Assembly: GCA_037953745.1 (NCBI GenBank)
Contig: JBAKBP010000195.1
Location: forward strand, 124,001 to 188,000
Direction of reading: 5' to 3'
Length of the DNA stretch: 64,000 nt
From: Lithodes maja
Taxonomy: Eukaryota; Arthropoda; Malacostraca; Decapoda; Lithodidae
Position 1 is the stretch's first letter, and every line of letters begins with the position of its first letter. The position numbers and the translations under genes are program-made. Shown here piece by piece: positions 10,339 through 21,340 of the stretch. The notes under the pieces are model-generated. The model was not told the DNA's origin. It searched no databases and saw nothing but the letters and a program-made list of their open reading frames with translations.

Positions 10339-12156
10339 TGTGACGCACCCAGTGCGTGGCAACGTAACCTGATTGTACTCCTTGGTACTCCACTGTACCG
10401 CCACGGTGCGGTACCGTGTACCGCTGTACCGTGCTGGCTGCTTATATTGAGTGTGACAACGTATAACTATGTTCTTTGTATCTCTGCAAAGGTCTCGTCA
10501 TGTGCTAACCAGTGGTGGGTTTTGTTTTAAGCCATGTCGAGACCTTCCATTTAATATGTAGTATCAATAGAGAAGTTGATAGATAAGACAATGGGAGTTT
10601 AGAGAGAGAGAGTGAGTTAGTTTTCAGAGCGAGAGGGTAGCAACGCGCCACGCTGCCGGAGTGGTGGTTGCCAGACGTATGGACCGGTTGGCAGCCTTGC
10701 GCTTATAGCTAGGTGCGACAGGGTTGGTAGTCCATTGCCGCCTGCCTATGCTGCCTGGGTTGCCTATGTTGTCGTACTGCACATTGCCTGGAGGCTCGCT
10801 GTGTGTTCCATGATCAGGTTGCCTAGAACCTTTGAGATTCTAACATCCCTTGCCCTCTCTCCCAACTTCTCACGGTTGCACTCTTTCTCTCTGACGACAT
10901 TACTCTCATTTCATTCTTCTCTCTATTTAAATGCATAACCTTCCCTTGAGGTCCTAAAGGAGTTTCAGCACTCACCTCTCGTATTACTCTTAGGACAAGC
11001 ATATATTTACATGTATTAGATTTAAGGGGTTAATGTGAACAGCGATCTTCTTGATGAGGATAGTTGGTGAACGTTCTACATGTTCACGAGTTATATGCCC
11101 AGCTCATCATCCAATTTGTGACTAGACTAGTGCCATGTGTAAGAGCCCGACCATGCCCAGGAGTTGTCTGTAGAGGGGCGAGGACTTAGCCTTGATTTGC
11201 CTACCGAGCCAGGAGCGAGTGCAGTACCAGAGACTACAGCTCGCTCGTAGTGCCGGTATAGTAGAGTAACGTAATTTATCTGTCCTTGTGTTCTCTGCAG
11301 TCTTTTCCTGGGTTCTCGCTTTCGGTGCTGGGACTCGTTGTTCCTGTGACTTGGCCTGCTAGCTAGAACACATGGGGATGATGAGTGGGTTATATCTTTA
11401 TTTTACTATGCATTGCAGCTCTCTTTAAGTTTATGTATATAACACTTTACAATACACATTACTCACACACAAGACAACACTATTAATACTTTCATGTATC
11501 AATTAACTGCACTGTCGTTTTGCTGCTGTGTCCGGAGTTCCGTTGCGTAGGGCGCATACGGACTCAGAGGGGAGACAGAGTGAGAGAAGCGAAGTAGCCT
11601 ATGCGGTAGTAGGCTACCGGCGCAGTACTGTTGCCTGCAACCTTTTAGTTATTCCAAGTATAGATTCATTATTATAATAAGTGACTACTATTTATGTTCC
11701 TTCCATGTGTATTATTAGGTATCTACTGGATCATGAACATCTTGTATGCTACATGCTAGTGCATGTTAGTAGGGGACAGTTATTCTAGTGCACGCGCTTT
11801 CAAGTAGGCGTGTACATTTGTCATTTAGCATTTCACTGTCATACCTTTAGCCTGCTTCTATTCTACATTATTAGAGGCTTAATATTAACGTAGTTTCTTG
11901 AGTATTGCATTTCTTTAGTCATAACGTAACCTATAAATGTCTGAGGGAGTTTAGCCTCATAGCCTACCCCTGTTGTACACTTTCGCCGAGTTAAGGTACC
12001 TCGTTACCATAGACGATAACTCTGTAGGGCGTTGGTGCTTTTGTTGTCTGGAGCATATAGTATTTGGGACTGGAATCGAGCGTGTCGTTGTCACATAAGC
12101 CATTTCTGTCCTACGATCAAGAATCCCGAATATGTATTGCCGATCCAGCCGTAACA
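10339..12156 (+). repeat. 5' LTR of the Gmr1-like element
   Basis: 1818 bp, TG...CA ends. Same sequence as 17783-19599 apart from one extra G near 10661 (GCCGGAGTGG against GCCGAGTGG) and T against A near 11393. Small ORFs inside either LTR are present in both and have no recognisable domain. Unusually long for a gypsy LTR. Confidence 0.95.
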
Positions 12157-12399
12157 AAATGGCGACCTTGCACAAGATTCAGTAGTATCCTATCACATGT
12201 TTTTTGGAGAACTATTCTATGCTACCTAGTAGAGCTGGCTAGAATTTTCTTGCATATTGGAGGAATTTTTATTGTGTCATTATTGTATTGGTGGACTTGC
12301 AGATTGTTTCGTTAGGGGTGTCTAGAGTAGAGTCATTCAAGCATCTTTAACATTTTGTGAGTCGAGACTGCAATTAGTAATAAGCACTTTTTTTTTTTT
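12157..12399 (+). promoter_or_regulatory. Leader with putative primer-binding site
   Basis: Immediately after the LTR the sequence reads AAATGGCGACCTTGCACAAG; a TGG start 2 bp from the LTR is where a tRNA primer-binding site is expected. I could not assign the tRNA. The leader ends in a run of 11 T directly before the first gag start codon at 12400. Confidence 0.55.
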
Positions 12400-12885
12400 A
12401 TGAACAGCAATTGTATAACCAGCACTATGTCTAATGACTCATCATTTACGGGGGAGGATAACACGGTACAGCCTAGTGACCAGCAAGTACAACAGATATT
12501 TAGGGAGGGGAGTGTTATAAGTGGAGAGAGGGATGCCCGGGCATTTTTGCAGACACCTTTGACCGAACAGCGCCTGCAGGCTATTGATTGTTACGGTCTT
12601 CGCTGTTTAGCCACGGTTTTGGGGCGGGACTGTCCTGACAGTTGGCCCAAGAAGAATTTGGTGGCATGTTTGTTGGGTGATGGCGATGGGGCGGTGGGTG
12701 GAGTGGGGTCTTGGGGGGTTCCCTCCAAGCCTCCATTCCACTCTACCCCTGAGCTGGGCCCTCAGCCAGCGAGGCTTAGCACGATGCAGCAGGAGGGTTC
12801 TCAATGGCAAGCTGGCTTACCCGTAAACACGTCTCGGTGTGGATCCCCCATTTTGTGCTCTCCCCCCCCCAGGCCTGTCTCCTGA
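12400..12885 (+). CDS. Gmr1-like element gag, N-terminal ORF (161 aa)
   Basis: The first ATG after the leader opens a 161-residue frame. Around residues 40-90 it reads like a SAP-type N-terminal segment of gypsy gags (EQRLQAIDCYGLRCLATVLG, then KKNLVACLLGD), and it becomes Pro/Gly-rich later. It overlaps the long downstream frame at 12839-12885 in another phase. The overlap contains a run of ten C at 12861-12870. The downstream frame continues the gag, so either a +1 frameshift occurs at this run or one base has been gained in this copy. Confidence 0.65.
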   Translation: MNSNCITSTMSNDSSFTGEDNTVQPSDQQVQQIFREGSVISGERDARAFLQTPLTEQRLQAIDCYGLRCLATVLGRDCPDSWPKKNLVACLLGDGDGAVGGVGSWGVPSKPPFHSTPELGPQPARLSTMQQEGSQWQAGLPVNTSRCGSPILCSPPPRPVS

Positions 12886-15800
12886 GATGTTATTTCAGCT
12901 AGAACTAGCTAAGTTTAAGCTGCAGGAGACTCAGATACAACAGGCTAGTATAGAACGCATAGAGGTTGCTAGAATCCAAGCCAATCAGGATGCAACCAGG
13001 TACCAGGCTGAAATGGATGTCGAGAAGTCTAGAGTAGAGACCACGGGGCGTCATCTCGGTGGTGGGCACCGGGTTACAGACTCACTTTCGCATTTAATTA
13101 AGTTAGTACCCGCATTTGATGAGACAGCAGTGACTGAGTTTTTTGCTCGTTTCGAAAAGAAGTGTCGTGAGTATGACTGGCCGGAGGTTAAATGGGCAGC
13201 ATTAGTTTCATCACGTCTAGTGGGTAAGGGGTTGAAAGCCTACGATGCACTGTCACTGGACGAGAGTGTAGTGTATGGACTGGTGAAGGAGGCTGTGCTC
13301 CGGGCCTACGAACTGCAACCCGAAACTTATAGATTGAAGTTCCGTGGCGTGAATAAGAAGAGCGACGTCAGTTTTATGGAGCACGCACGGGACTTAACAG
13401 ATGCAGATAATAACTGGTTTCGGTCCGAGCACGCAGAGTCGGCTGAGGAAATTAAGCAACTTTTCTATCTGGAACAGTTTTACAAATGTACTGGAACCGA
13501 TCTAACGCTGAACATTAAGGAAAAATGTCCCAAGACAGTAGAGGAGGCTGCCAAGATGGCAGACCTCAGATTATCATTGATTCGTGGTTGCGGTGCCGCT
13601 CAGAGGGCTGAGTCAGGGCAGAAGGGGCGCTATACCCCACCCACCAGAGTTTTCGATAATAACAAATCCTATGACACACATAACCACACTAAATGCATTG
13701 CACCTAATAACACTTACAAACACAAGCCTCTCCCGTTTACTAAAGGTCAGGCCCCTTCTTCGCCCGCACAAGGGAAGAAGCCCATTGGGGATGTGAAATG
13801 TTACAAATGTCAGAAGCTAGGCCATTATTCACGTGAGTGCCCTAGTAACACTCCCGCTAAGCCGGTGTCATTGGTTCACAGTATCGGTGTGTCTCTGAAG
13901 GCTGCAGCAACTGCCCGGGGTAGGTTGTCAGCAGCTGAGGCACACGCGGTAAAGAAGCGTACGGAAGGCTCGACACCTGTCCGGGACACTTTCTGTAGCC
14001 ATCGGGGGCACGGGTTTGTGAGCTGGGGGAGTGAACTACGGAGGGTTGACTTGCTGAGGGATACGGGGGCTTCGCAAACTTTGTTGAGGAACTTCACAGG
14101 GAAACCGATAAATGCGGCCAGAGTTGTTGTGGTGCAGGGTATAAATGCTACGAGGTCATACCCACTTGTGAGGTTGGAGTTGAGAGTGGGAGAGGTGTGC
14201 AGGGAGCTGGATGTAGGGATCGTTGAGTGTTTGCCAGTTGAGGGCGTCGACCTTCTTCTCGGCAACGACTTTGCGGTGCCCACTTCCGGGACTCCACCCT
14301 TAGTCGTTGCCGAGAGGGCGGCCGACGTGGATGGTGAGAATCGGGAATGGGTTGGGAGGTGCCAACAGGATGAGATGGCCTGTGTGGTAACCCGATCTCG
14401 CTCTGCGGCTCCTGCACAGCCTAGCACTCAACCTCGGGGACAGTGGAGGAAGGATCAGGAGAAGGTTGCTAAGGGCAGGAAAAGGGACATTGATTCTGCT
14501 GCACTTCTCGGTGATTCGGTACTTGGACCTATAATAAACACGGGAGTTGACTCTGGGCCAGATATGGTGTGTAACAAGGCAGAGTTGGGTAAGACTTCGC
14601 GTGAGGCAAGAGCTGTAGCGAGAGCCACTAAGGCAGTAGAGCCTACTAGCCGGGGTAATGTCTTATTACAAAACCATCTTGATGCATTGACGCCCAGGGA
14701 CATTAGTGAGCAGCAGCTGCAAGACGCTAGCCTAGCTCGTTATAGCAATGGTGCCATAGAGTTGGAGGAAGATGGGGATGCGAAGCCGGGAGATTTCTTT
14801 AGGCTCAACAGGATATTGTACCGCAGATTTCTAGACCCCAAATCGAAGTGGGAGGGCGGTGCGAGGGTAGTAGACCAGGTGGTTGTTCCAAATAAGTATA
14901 GAGAGTCCTTATTGTGTCTGGCGCATGATGTGCCGGTGGCGGGTCATTTGGGGGTAACAAAAACATTGGCGGCATTGGGCAGGTTTTTCTGGTGGCCTGG
15001 GGTCAAGGCTGATGTCTGTGCATGGGTGGCTGGGTGTGCGACCTGCCAGACAACGGGGAAGCCTAACCAGACAATCCCGAAGGCACCTTTGTTTCCCATA
15101 CCTGTCACCGGGCCTCCGTTCAGCAAAGTTGTAGTAGATTTGGTTGGCCCTTTCCCGCCTACTAGTAGTGGCAATAAATTCCTGTTGACAATCATGGATG
15201 TGGCTACGAGATACCCGGACGCATACCCCATGAGAAACGGCTCGGCAAAGGCAGTTGTTAAAAACTTATTATTGTTCTGTTCCCGTTATGGATTTCCACG
15301 TGAGGTGCAGTCAGACCAGGGGAGCAATTTTACATCCAAATTGTTCAAGCAAACCCTTCAGTTGCACGGTATATGTTCTGTAGTGTCGTCAGCCTACCAT
15401 CCCGAGAGTCAGGGAGTCTTGGAGCGGTGGCACTCGACCCTGAAGAGTATGCTACGCTGTTACTGTGCAGAACATGACACTGATTGGGATTTGGGTCTGC
15501 CGTATGTTCTGTTCGCTGCACGTGAAGTCCCAGGAGAGAGCCTGGGGTTCAGTCCAAATCAACTAGTCTTTGGCCATAATGTGAGAGGACCTTTAAGTAT
15601 GGTGAAAGAGATCTGGGAGGGCGAAGAGAAGCCGGGGTCTGTACTTAAATATATCCTTGAGAGCCGGGAGAGACTTATAGGTTGCATGGCAGCGGCAGGT
15701 AATAACTTGGTTAATGCACAGGCGGTCATGAAGCACCAGTATGACGCCAAGGTGAAGCTTCGGGAGTTTTCGGTGGGTCAGGAGGTAATGTTGCTTTTAC

Positions 15801-17500
15801 CTTTGCCTGGACACCCCCTTTCTGCCAAGTTTATTGGGCCGTATGTGGTGGCTAAGAAACTGTCCGACCTTGATTATCTCGTTGCAACACCTGACCGTAG
15901 AAAAAAACATCAGTTATGTCATGTTAACCTCATGAAAGAGTATGTGAGACGCCCCTCAGAGCCTCTCACTGTCCCTGTGCTGGCCTGCAGCGGCCAGGGT
16001 GGAGAAGGAGGTGGGGACAGTCATGCTGCTGAGGAGGATAGCTGGGACTGTGTCATTTCCGCGGAACAGTGGGCGGGGAATACTGAACAAGAGGCTAGGC
16101 AAGCTGTAAGTCACCTGCCTGAGCACCAGGGTGCTGCTGTCCTAGGCCTGTTCAGGTCATACCCCTCTGTTTTCGCCGAACACCCAGGTCTCACTACTCA
16201 GGTAACGCACGACGTGGACGTCGGTGATAATGTGCCCTTCAAGTCAGTGCCCTACCGTGTGCCCCCGGTAAAGTTGCCAGCTTTACGGGAGGAGTTAAAG
16301 TACATGGTTGAGAGAGGGATGATCACTGAAGGTTATGTGAAGTGGACATCACCCGTCACGTTGCAGCCAAAACCTGACGGCAAGGTGCGGTTCTGCATAG
16401 ATTTTCGTAGGCTAAATGGCTTGACCACTACCAACCCTTACCCTTTGCCTCGAGTTGACGACAGCGTGGACAAGATAGGGAATGCAAAGTACCTTACTAA
16501 AATTGATCTTGTAAAAGGCTACTGGCAAGTACCCCTGTCGGACCGAGCTAAGCAAGTTTGTGGTTTTGTGGTAGATGGCAAGACCTACCAATGTAACGTA
16601 ATGCCTTATGGGCTTAAGAACGCACCTGCCACGTTTCAGAACCTGATGAACGATATTTGTGACGAAATCCCTAACTGCACGGTCTACCTTGATGACGTGA
16701 TAGTGTATGATGACAATTTTGATAATCACCTAAGGCACTTAGAGACCCTGTTTGGGAAGTTGCACGATGCTGGGCTGGTGGTGAACCTGAGGAAGTGCGA
16801 GTTTGTAAAGGCTACTGTGCAGTATCTTGGCTTCGTGGTCGGGTTAGGCCGGGTGTGCCCCCCCCTGAGCAAGATACAGGCTATCAATATGTTTCCCAGG
16901 CCCACCACTAAGCGCCAGGTCATGCGGTTCCTAGGTATGATAGGCTATTATAGGCGCTTCATCCGGGGATACTCTACTGTCTTAGCACCGTTAACTGATC
17001 TACTGTCGAAGTCAGTGAAGTTCTGTTGGGCTGCGGAGTGTCAGAGGGCTTTCGACCTAGTCAAGCACCTGCTGTGTACACATCCGATTTTGAGAGCCCC
17101 AGACTTCTCCAGGAGTTTTCAGCTGGCGACTGATGCCAGCGGTGTGGGTGCCGGGGCAGTGTTACTGCAGACTGATTCCGAGGGCTTGGAACACCCAGTG
17201 AGCTTCTTTTCTCGCAAGTTTAATTCGGCACAAAGGAATTACTCGACTATAGAGAAGGAGCTTCTTGCTATCGTTTTGTCGCTCAAACATTTCGAAGTTT
17301 ATGTTCCAGCCTACGGCCCGGTAGTGACGATTTATACGGACCATCATCCCTTGAAATTCCTAAATCAGTTTCACAATCGGAATATGCGGTTGACCAGGTG
17401 GTCCCTAATGCTCCAAGAGTATAATCTCAACATTCAGCATATTGCCGGGAGTGAGAACGTGATAGCAGATTGTCTATCAAGGGTTGATGATCCAGGATAG
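12839..17500 (+). CDS. Gag-pol polyprotein: CCHC, protease, integrase, RT, RNase H
   Basis: A 1553-codon frame. In order: helical gag region; zinc knuckle C321-X2-C324-X4-H329-X4-C334; aspartic protease DTGAS at 408-412 and LLLGNDF; integrase HHCC zinc motif (H696, H703, C733, C736) and catalytic D767, D826, E862 (D,D35E), then a GPY-type C-terminal module (KFIGPYVVAKKL); reverse transcriptase with YLDD at 1283-1286; RNase H with TDASG (D1432), IEKELLAIV and TDHHPLKFL; C-terminus IADCLSRVDDPG. All catalytic residues I could check are present and the frame is uninterrupted. The first residue is not the natural start, since gag begins at 12400. In a standard gypsy element integrase follows RNase H; here it precedes RT. 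Confidence 0.95.
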   Translation: MDPPFCALPPPGLSPEMLFQLELAKFKLQETQIQQASIERIEVARIQANQDATRYQAEMDVEKSRVETTGRHLGGGHRVTDSLSHLIKLVPAFDETAVTEFFARFEKKCREYDWPEVKWAALVSSRLVGKGLKAYDALSLDESVVYGLVKEAVLRAYELQPETYRLKFRGVNKKSDVSFMEHARDLTDADNNWFRSEHAESAEEIKQLFYLEQFYKCTGTDLTLNIKEKCPKTVEEAAKMADLRLSLIRGCGAAQRAESGQKGRYTPPTRVFDNNKSYDTHNHTKCIAPNNTYKHKPLPFTKGQAPSSPAQGKKPIGDVKCYKCQKLGHYSRECPSNTPAKPVSLVHSIGVSLKAAATARGRLSAAEAHAVKKRTEGSTPVRDTFCSHRGHGFVSWGSELRRVDLLRDTGASQTLLRNFTGKPINAARVVVVQGINATRSYPLVRLELRVGEVCRELDVGIVECLPVEGVDLLLGNDFAVPTSGTPPLVVAERAADVDGENREWVGRCQQDEMACVVTRSRSAAPAQPSTQPRGQWRKDQEKVAKGRKRDIDSAALLGDSVLGPIINTGVDSGPDMVCNKAELGKTSREARAVARATKAVEPTSRGNVLLQNHLDALTPRDISEQQLQDASLARYSNGAIELEEDGDAKPGDFFRLNRILYRRFLDPKSKWEGGARVVDQVVVPNKYRESLLCLAHDVPVAGHLGVTKTLAALGRFFWWPGVKADVCAWVAGCATCQTTGKPNQTIPKAPLFPIPVTGPPFSKVVVDLVGPFPPTSSGNKFLLTIMDVATRYPDAYPMRNGSAKAVVKNLLLFCSRYGFPREVQSDQGSNFTSKLFKQTLQLHGICSVVSSAYHPESQGVLERWHSTLKSMLRCYCAEHDTDWDLGLPYVLFAAREVPGESLGFSPNQLVFGHNVRGPLSMVKEIWEGEEKPGSVLKYILESRERLIGCMAAAGNNLVNAQAVMKHQYDAKVKLREFSVGQEVMLLLPLPGHPLSAKFIGPYVVAKKLSDLDYLVATPDRRKKHQLCHVNLMKEYVRRPSEPLTVPVLACSGQGGEGGGDSHAAEEDSWDCVISAEQWAGNTEQEARQAVSHLPEHQGAAVLGLFRSYPSVFAEHPGLTTQVTHDVDVGDNVPFKSVPYRVPPVKLPALREELKYMVERGMITEGYVKWTSPVTLQPKPDGKVRFCIDFRRLNGLTTTNPYPLPRVDDSVDKIGNAKYLTKIDLVKGYWQVPLSDRAKQVCGFVVDGKTYQCNVMPYGLKNAPATFQNLMNDICDEIPNCTVYLDDVIVYDDNFDNHLRHLETLFGKLHDAGLVVNLRKCEFVKATVQYLGFVVGLGRVCPPLSKIQAINMFPRPTTKRQVMRFLGMIGYYRRFIRGYSTVLAPLTDLLSKSVKFCWAAECQRAFDLVKHLLCTHPILRAPDFSRSFQLATDASGVGAGAVLLQTDSEGLEHPVSFFSRKFNSAQRNYSTIEKELLAIVLSLKHFEVYVPAYGPVVTIYTDHHPLKFLNQFHNRNMRLTRWSLMLQEYNLNIQHIAGSENVIADCLSRVDDPG

Positions 17501-17782
17501 TCGTGCACGGTGTGTGGGTTGAGCAGGAGTAAAATTAGGCTATCATAACGCCGTCCAAAAAGATTATAAAACAATAAAATAAACGAGAATTTTTTTTTTT
17601 TAGTTTTGTAAGTCTTTATTGTTGTAGCATGATGCATGCGATATTGTGTTTTATGTATAATTCACACTTCAGTTGTTGTGCACCTTTTGCAATTAGTGGC
17701 AGCTAAGGGTAGCAGGTCGGTTGGTTGCCTGTCAGATTTTGATAATGCTTCTAAGGTCGATTATCTAAAATCTTGGGGGGGC
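17501..17782 (+). promoter_or_regulatory. 3' untranslated region and polypurine tract
   Basis: No ORF between the pol stop and the 3' LTR. A purine run ending in GGGGGGGC lies directly before the LTR at about 17775-17782, where plus-strand priming is expected. A T-rich run lies near 17590. Confidence 0.7.
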
Positions 17783-19599
17783 TGTGACGCACCCAGTGCG
17801 TGGCAACGTAACCTGATTGTACTCCTTGGTACTCCACTGTACCGCCACGGTGCGGTACCGTGTACCGCTGTACCGTGCTGGCTGCTTATATTGAGTGTGA
17901 CAACGTATAACTATGTTCTTTGTATCTCTGCAAAGGTCTCGTCATGTGCTAACCAGTGGTGGGTTTTGTTTTAAGCCATGTCGAGACCTTCCATTTAATA
18001 TGTAGTATCAATAGAGAAGTTGATAGATAAGACAATGGGAGTTTAGAGAGAGAGAGTGAGTTAGTTTTCAGAGCGAGAGGGTAGCAACGCGCCACGCTGC
18101 CGAGTGGTGGTTGCCAGACGTATGGACCGGTTGGCAGCCTTGCGCTTATAGCTAGGTGCGACAGGGTTGGTAGTCCATTGCCGCCTGCCTATGCTGCCTG
18201 GGTTGCCTATGTTGTCGTACTGCACATTGCCTGGAGGCTCGCTGTGTGTTCCATGATCAGGTTGCCTAGAACCTTTGAGATTCTAACATCCCTTGCCCTC
18301 TCTCCCAACTTCTCACGGTTGCACTCTTTCTCTCTGACGACATTACTCTCATTTCATTCTTCTCTCTATTTAAATGCATAACCTTCCCTTGAGGTCCTAA
18401 AGGAGTTTCAGCACTCACCTCTCGTATTACTCTTAGGACAAGCATATATTTACATGTATTAGATTTAAGGGGTTAATGTGAACAGCGATCTTCTTGATGA
18501 GGATAGTTGGTGAACGTTCTACATGTTCACGAGTTATATGCCCAGCTCATCATCCAATTTGTGACTAGACTAGTGCCATGTGTAAGAGCCCGACCATGCC
18601 CAGGAGTTGTCTGTAGAGGGGCGAGGACTTAGCCTTGATTTGCCTACCGAGCCAGGAGCGAGTGCAGTACCAGAGACTACAGCTCGCTCGTAGTGCCGGT
18701 ATAGTAGAGTAACGTAATTTATCTGTCCTTGTGTTCTCTGCAGTCTTTTCCTGGGTTCTCGCTTTCGGTGCTGGGACTCGTTGTTCCTGTGACTTGGCCT
18801 GCTAGCTAGAACACATGGGGATGATGAGTGGGATATATCTTTATTTTACTATGCATTGCAGCTCTCTTTAAGTTTATGTATATAACACTTTACAATACAC
18901 ATTACTCACACACAAGACAACACTATTAATACTTTCATGTATCAATTAACTGCACTGTCGTTTTGCTGCTGTGTCCGGAGTTCCGTTGCGTAGGGCGCAT
19001 ACGGACTCAGAGGGGAGACAGAGTGAGAGAAGCGAAGTAGCCTATGCGGTAGTAGGCTACCGGCGCAGTACTGTTGCCTGCAACCTTTTAGTTATTCCAA
19101 GTATAGATTCATTATTATAATAAGTGACTACTATTTATGTTCCTTCCATGTGTATTATTAGGTATCTACTGGATCATGAACATCTTGTATGCTACATGCT
19201 AGTGCATGTTAGTAGGGGACAGTTATTCTAGTGCACGCGCTTTCAAGTAGGCGTGTACATTTGTCATTTAGCATTTCACTGTCATACCTTTAGCCTGCTT
19301 CTATTCTACATTATTAGAGGCTTAATATTAACGTAGTTTCTTGAGTATTGCATTTCTTTAGTCATAACGTAACCTATAAATGTCTGAGGGAGTTTAGCCT
19401 CATAGCCTACCCCTGTTGTACACTTTCGCCGAGTTAAGGTACCTCGTTACCATAGACGATAACTCTGTAGGGCGTTGGTGCTTTTGTTGTCTGGAGCATA
19501 TAGTATTTGGGACTGGAATCGAGCGTGTCGTTGTCACATAAGCCATTTCTGTCCTACGATCAAGAATCCCGAATATGTATTGCCGATCCAGCCGTAACA
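17783..19599 (+). repeat. 3' LTR of the Gmr1-like element
   Basis: 1817 bp, essentially identical to the 5' LTR. It ends GTAACA and is followed by the target duplication ACGA at 19600-19603. Confidence 0.95.
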
Positions 19600-19693
19600 A
19601 CGATTACATCTTTGTAATTATATTTGGTTATTGTAAATAACACTAAGGTTGCCACTGCATTAATGTACCTTAAATCACCAGTGTAGTGAGAAT

Positions 19694-19925
19694 TTGACAC
19701 TTGCGAGTTTCAGGCTACAGTATAAGGAAGTTGGAGCCGTGAACATCGATATTAAACAGCAATGCAATAATAATGTACATTTCTGATAGATAAATGTTAT
19801 GTTGAATTGAGTTATATATATGTATAAATGTACTATGACCGTATTTTAGCTGTAAATTCTGTTAAATATCGTTGTCTACTGTACAGCTCCAACTTCCTTA
19901 TAGCATGAAACTCGCAAATTGTCAA
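19694..19925. repeat. MITE M6b
   Basis: Inverted ends: TTGACACTTGCGAGTTTCAG at 19694 and its inverse around 19900-19925 (ACTCGCAAATTGTCAA). Same family as M6a at 5391-5626, including the TAAGGAAGTTGGAGC subterminal segment on both sides. Non-coding. Confidence 0.75.
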
Positions 19926-20449
19926 TCTATAGAGAACATTATTCCAGCAATTTCCTTGTTGATTCAAGTTGCAAGAAATATTAGGATGATAGCGTTGGTC
20001 ATGATCATTTCTTCAGTGATTCAGCTAGAAAGGACAATAATGCATTAATGACTTTAGTATCGTTTACTTTAACACCAGGCGGTTTTATTCAGTTTAACAA
20101 AGACGTCTCATATTCAAGTGGCTAAAACACCCAGCACTAGTAGTATTAGTTGCTTTATGAACCATTCCACCAAGGCATAATCTATATGTAGTTCCGAAGA
20201 AGTGGCCTCCTCCACGATACACTTTCTGGTTCCAGGGACGGCAAGCGAGACGCACTCGACCACTTTAAGTTTATGTTTATGTTCACTACTTTAGTGGCTC
20301 GGTCTGCGGTCGCGCGATAACTTTCACTATAGCGTATCACCAAGTTCGTTCATCGTGTAGTGTCGTCAATTTTTTCACTCTTTTGACCAAGATTCGCACT
20401 AGAGGTACGGTACTGTAAAACCAAGGTCGATCATCACTTTATTGCTGCT
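19926..20449. other. Intergenic or intronic sequence, nothing recognised
   Basis: AT-rich unique-looking sequence without a supported ORF, RNA gene or repeat structure that I could identify. Confidence 0.5.
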
Positions 20450-20453
20450 TTAA

Positions 20454-20692
20454 CCCTTGGGATCCGGGAGGCCTCATATGAGGCAAAATGGTAAAACAAA
20501 AATTGCCGCTATAATCATCAGAACTCGGCAACCACGCGTTGTAGCGACGTCATCTCTACGGCATTCTACAGACAACAAAAAGTTCTACAATTTGCAAAAA
20601 CATTGACTGCTCTAGGTAGTCTCAATCAGTAGCTACTGAATTATGAAGTTGATTTTACCAAAATTCATATGAGGCCGCCCGGATCCCATGGG
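20454..20692. mobile_element. MITE M2, TTAA target site, piggyBac-like ends
   Basis: Flanked by TTAA (20450-20453 and 20693-20696). Inverted ends of about 30 bp: CCCTTGGGATCCGGGAGGCC on the left and the inverse of GGCCGCCCGGATCCCATGGG on the right, each followed inward by CTCATATGA. 239 bp, non-coding. TTAA duplication plus CCC-starting ends is the piggyBac signature (family knowledge). Confidence 0.85.
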
Positions 20693-20867
20693 TTAAGGTG
20701 GTGGGTGTCACAGGAGCGCATTTTCCGGCAAAACTTCCCAAATTGACTAATTCCTTGAACGTGACTACAGTGCGTTAGTATGTGTGCGATTAGTTTGCTT
20801 GGGGGTAGGGTTAACCAGATTAACTTGCTCATGTAGTGATGTACACCCTATGTGGTGGATTGTGTTC

Positions 20868-20995
20868 TTTTATTTATAAATAATTATTTTACTCAAGCGT
20901 TGTTTCCACATAGCGATTTTGATTCGTTGTTTTGTCTTTTTACTGTGTTCGTATACGTTTTGGTTTGTTTATTTTGCAAGTTTTACATTATAATC
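20868..20995 (+). repeat. Dispersed repeat W, copy 1
   Basis: The segment around ACATAGCGATTTTGATTCG through TTGCAAGTTTTACATTATAA recurs inverted at 24829-24965 and 40330-40427. Class unknown. An inverted V copy lies just upstream at about 20697-20745. Confidence 0.6.
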
Positions 20996-21088
20996 TTCGA
21001 TGAGCAATTTTTGTGAGGCTCTTTCGCATTGGAATCGGAAACTAGATTGAAAGTAGATTACATATATTGAGTAGTTTAATTCATATGG

Positions 21089-21245
21089 ATGACCTAGATG
21101 TGTGTGAATTTGTATTTTGTTTTTGTGTGTTCATCGTTTTCTGCTGTGATGTCCCTATTCTGGCTCTGTCTTGAAGCCCCCCCCCCCCCCAAAAAAAAAA
21201 GAAAAAAGTGGGGATTGGCCTTGAGTACTGTACAGTATATAGAAT
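21089..21245 (+). mobile_element. SINE-like retroposon P1 (5'-truncated)
   Basis: Flanked by a 14-bp target duplication with one mismatch (TTTAATTCATATGG at 21075-21088, TTTAATTGATATGG at 21246-21259). Matches P2 and P3 from the GATGACCTAGATGTGTGTG segment onwards. It contains a C-run/A-run (about 21178-21200) and ends in a degenerate TATAGA tail. Non-coding. Confidence 0.75.
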
Positions 21246-21340
21246 TTTAATTGATATGGAACTAACATTTTGAAGCTGCCAGACTACAATTGCTCGTAAA
21301 AATTGACGGAAAAATCGCTTGTGTGCCACCACCTCTATCC

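Larger units (their letters stand above)
10339..19599 (+). mobile_element. Complete Ty3/gypsy LTR retrotransposon, Gmr1-like domain order
   Basis: A 9.26-kb element with LTRs 10339-12156 and 17783-19599 that start TGTGACG and end GTAACA, flanked by a 4-bp target duplication ACGA (10335-10338 and 19600-19603). Internal order: leader, short gag ORF, then a long frame coding gag-CCHC, protease, integrase, reverse transcriptase and RNase H. Integrase upstream of RT is the arrangement of Gmr1-type gypsy elements and of Ty1/copia, but the RT and RNase H motifs are gypsy-like. No env-like ORF follows. The LTRs differ at only two places I noticed, so insertion is recent. Confidence 0.95.

Noticed and set aside
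17501..17782. An env gene downstream of pol in the gypsy element
   Set aside because: Only 282 bp lie between the pol stop and the LTR, with no ORF.
17636..18381. ORFs of 112 and 67 aa in and near the LTR
   Set aside because: Present in both LTRs as part of the repeat, without motifs; treated as LTR sequence.
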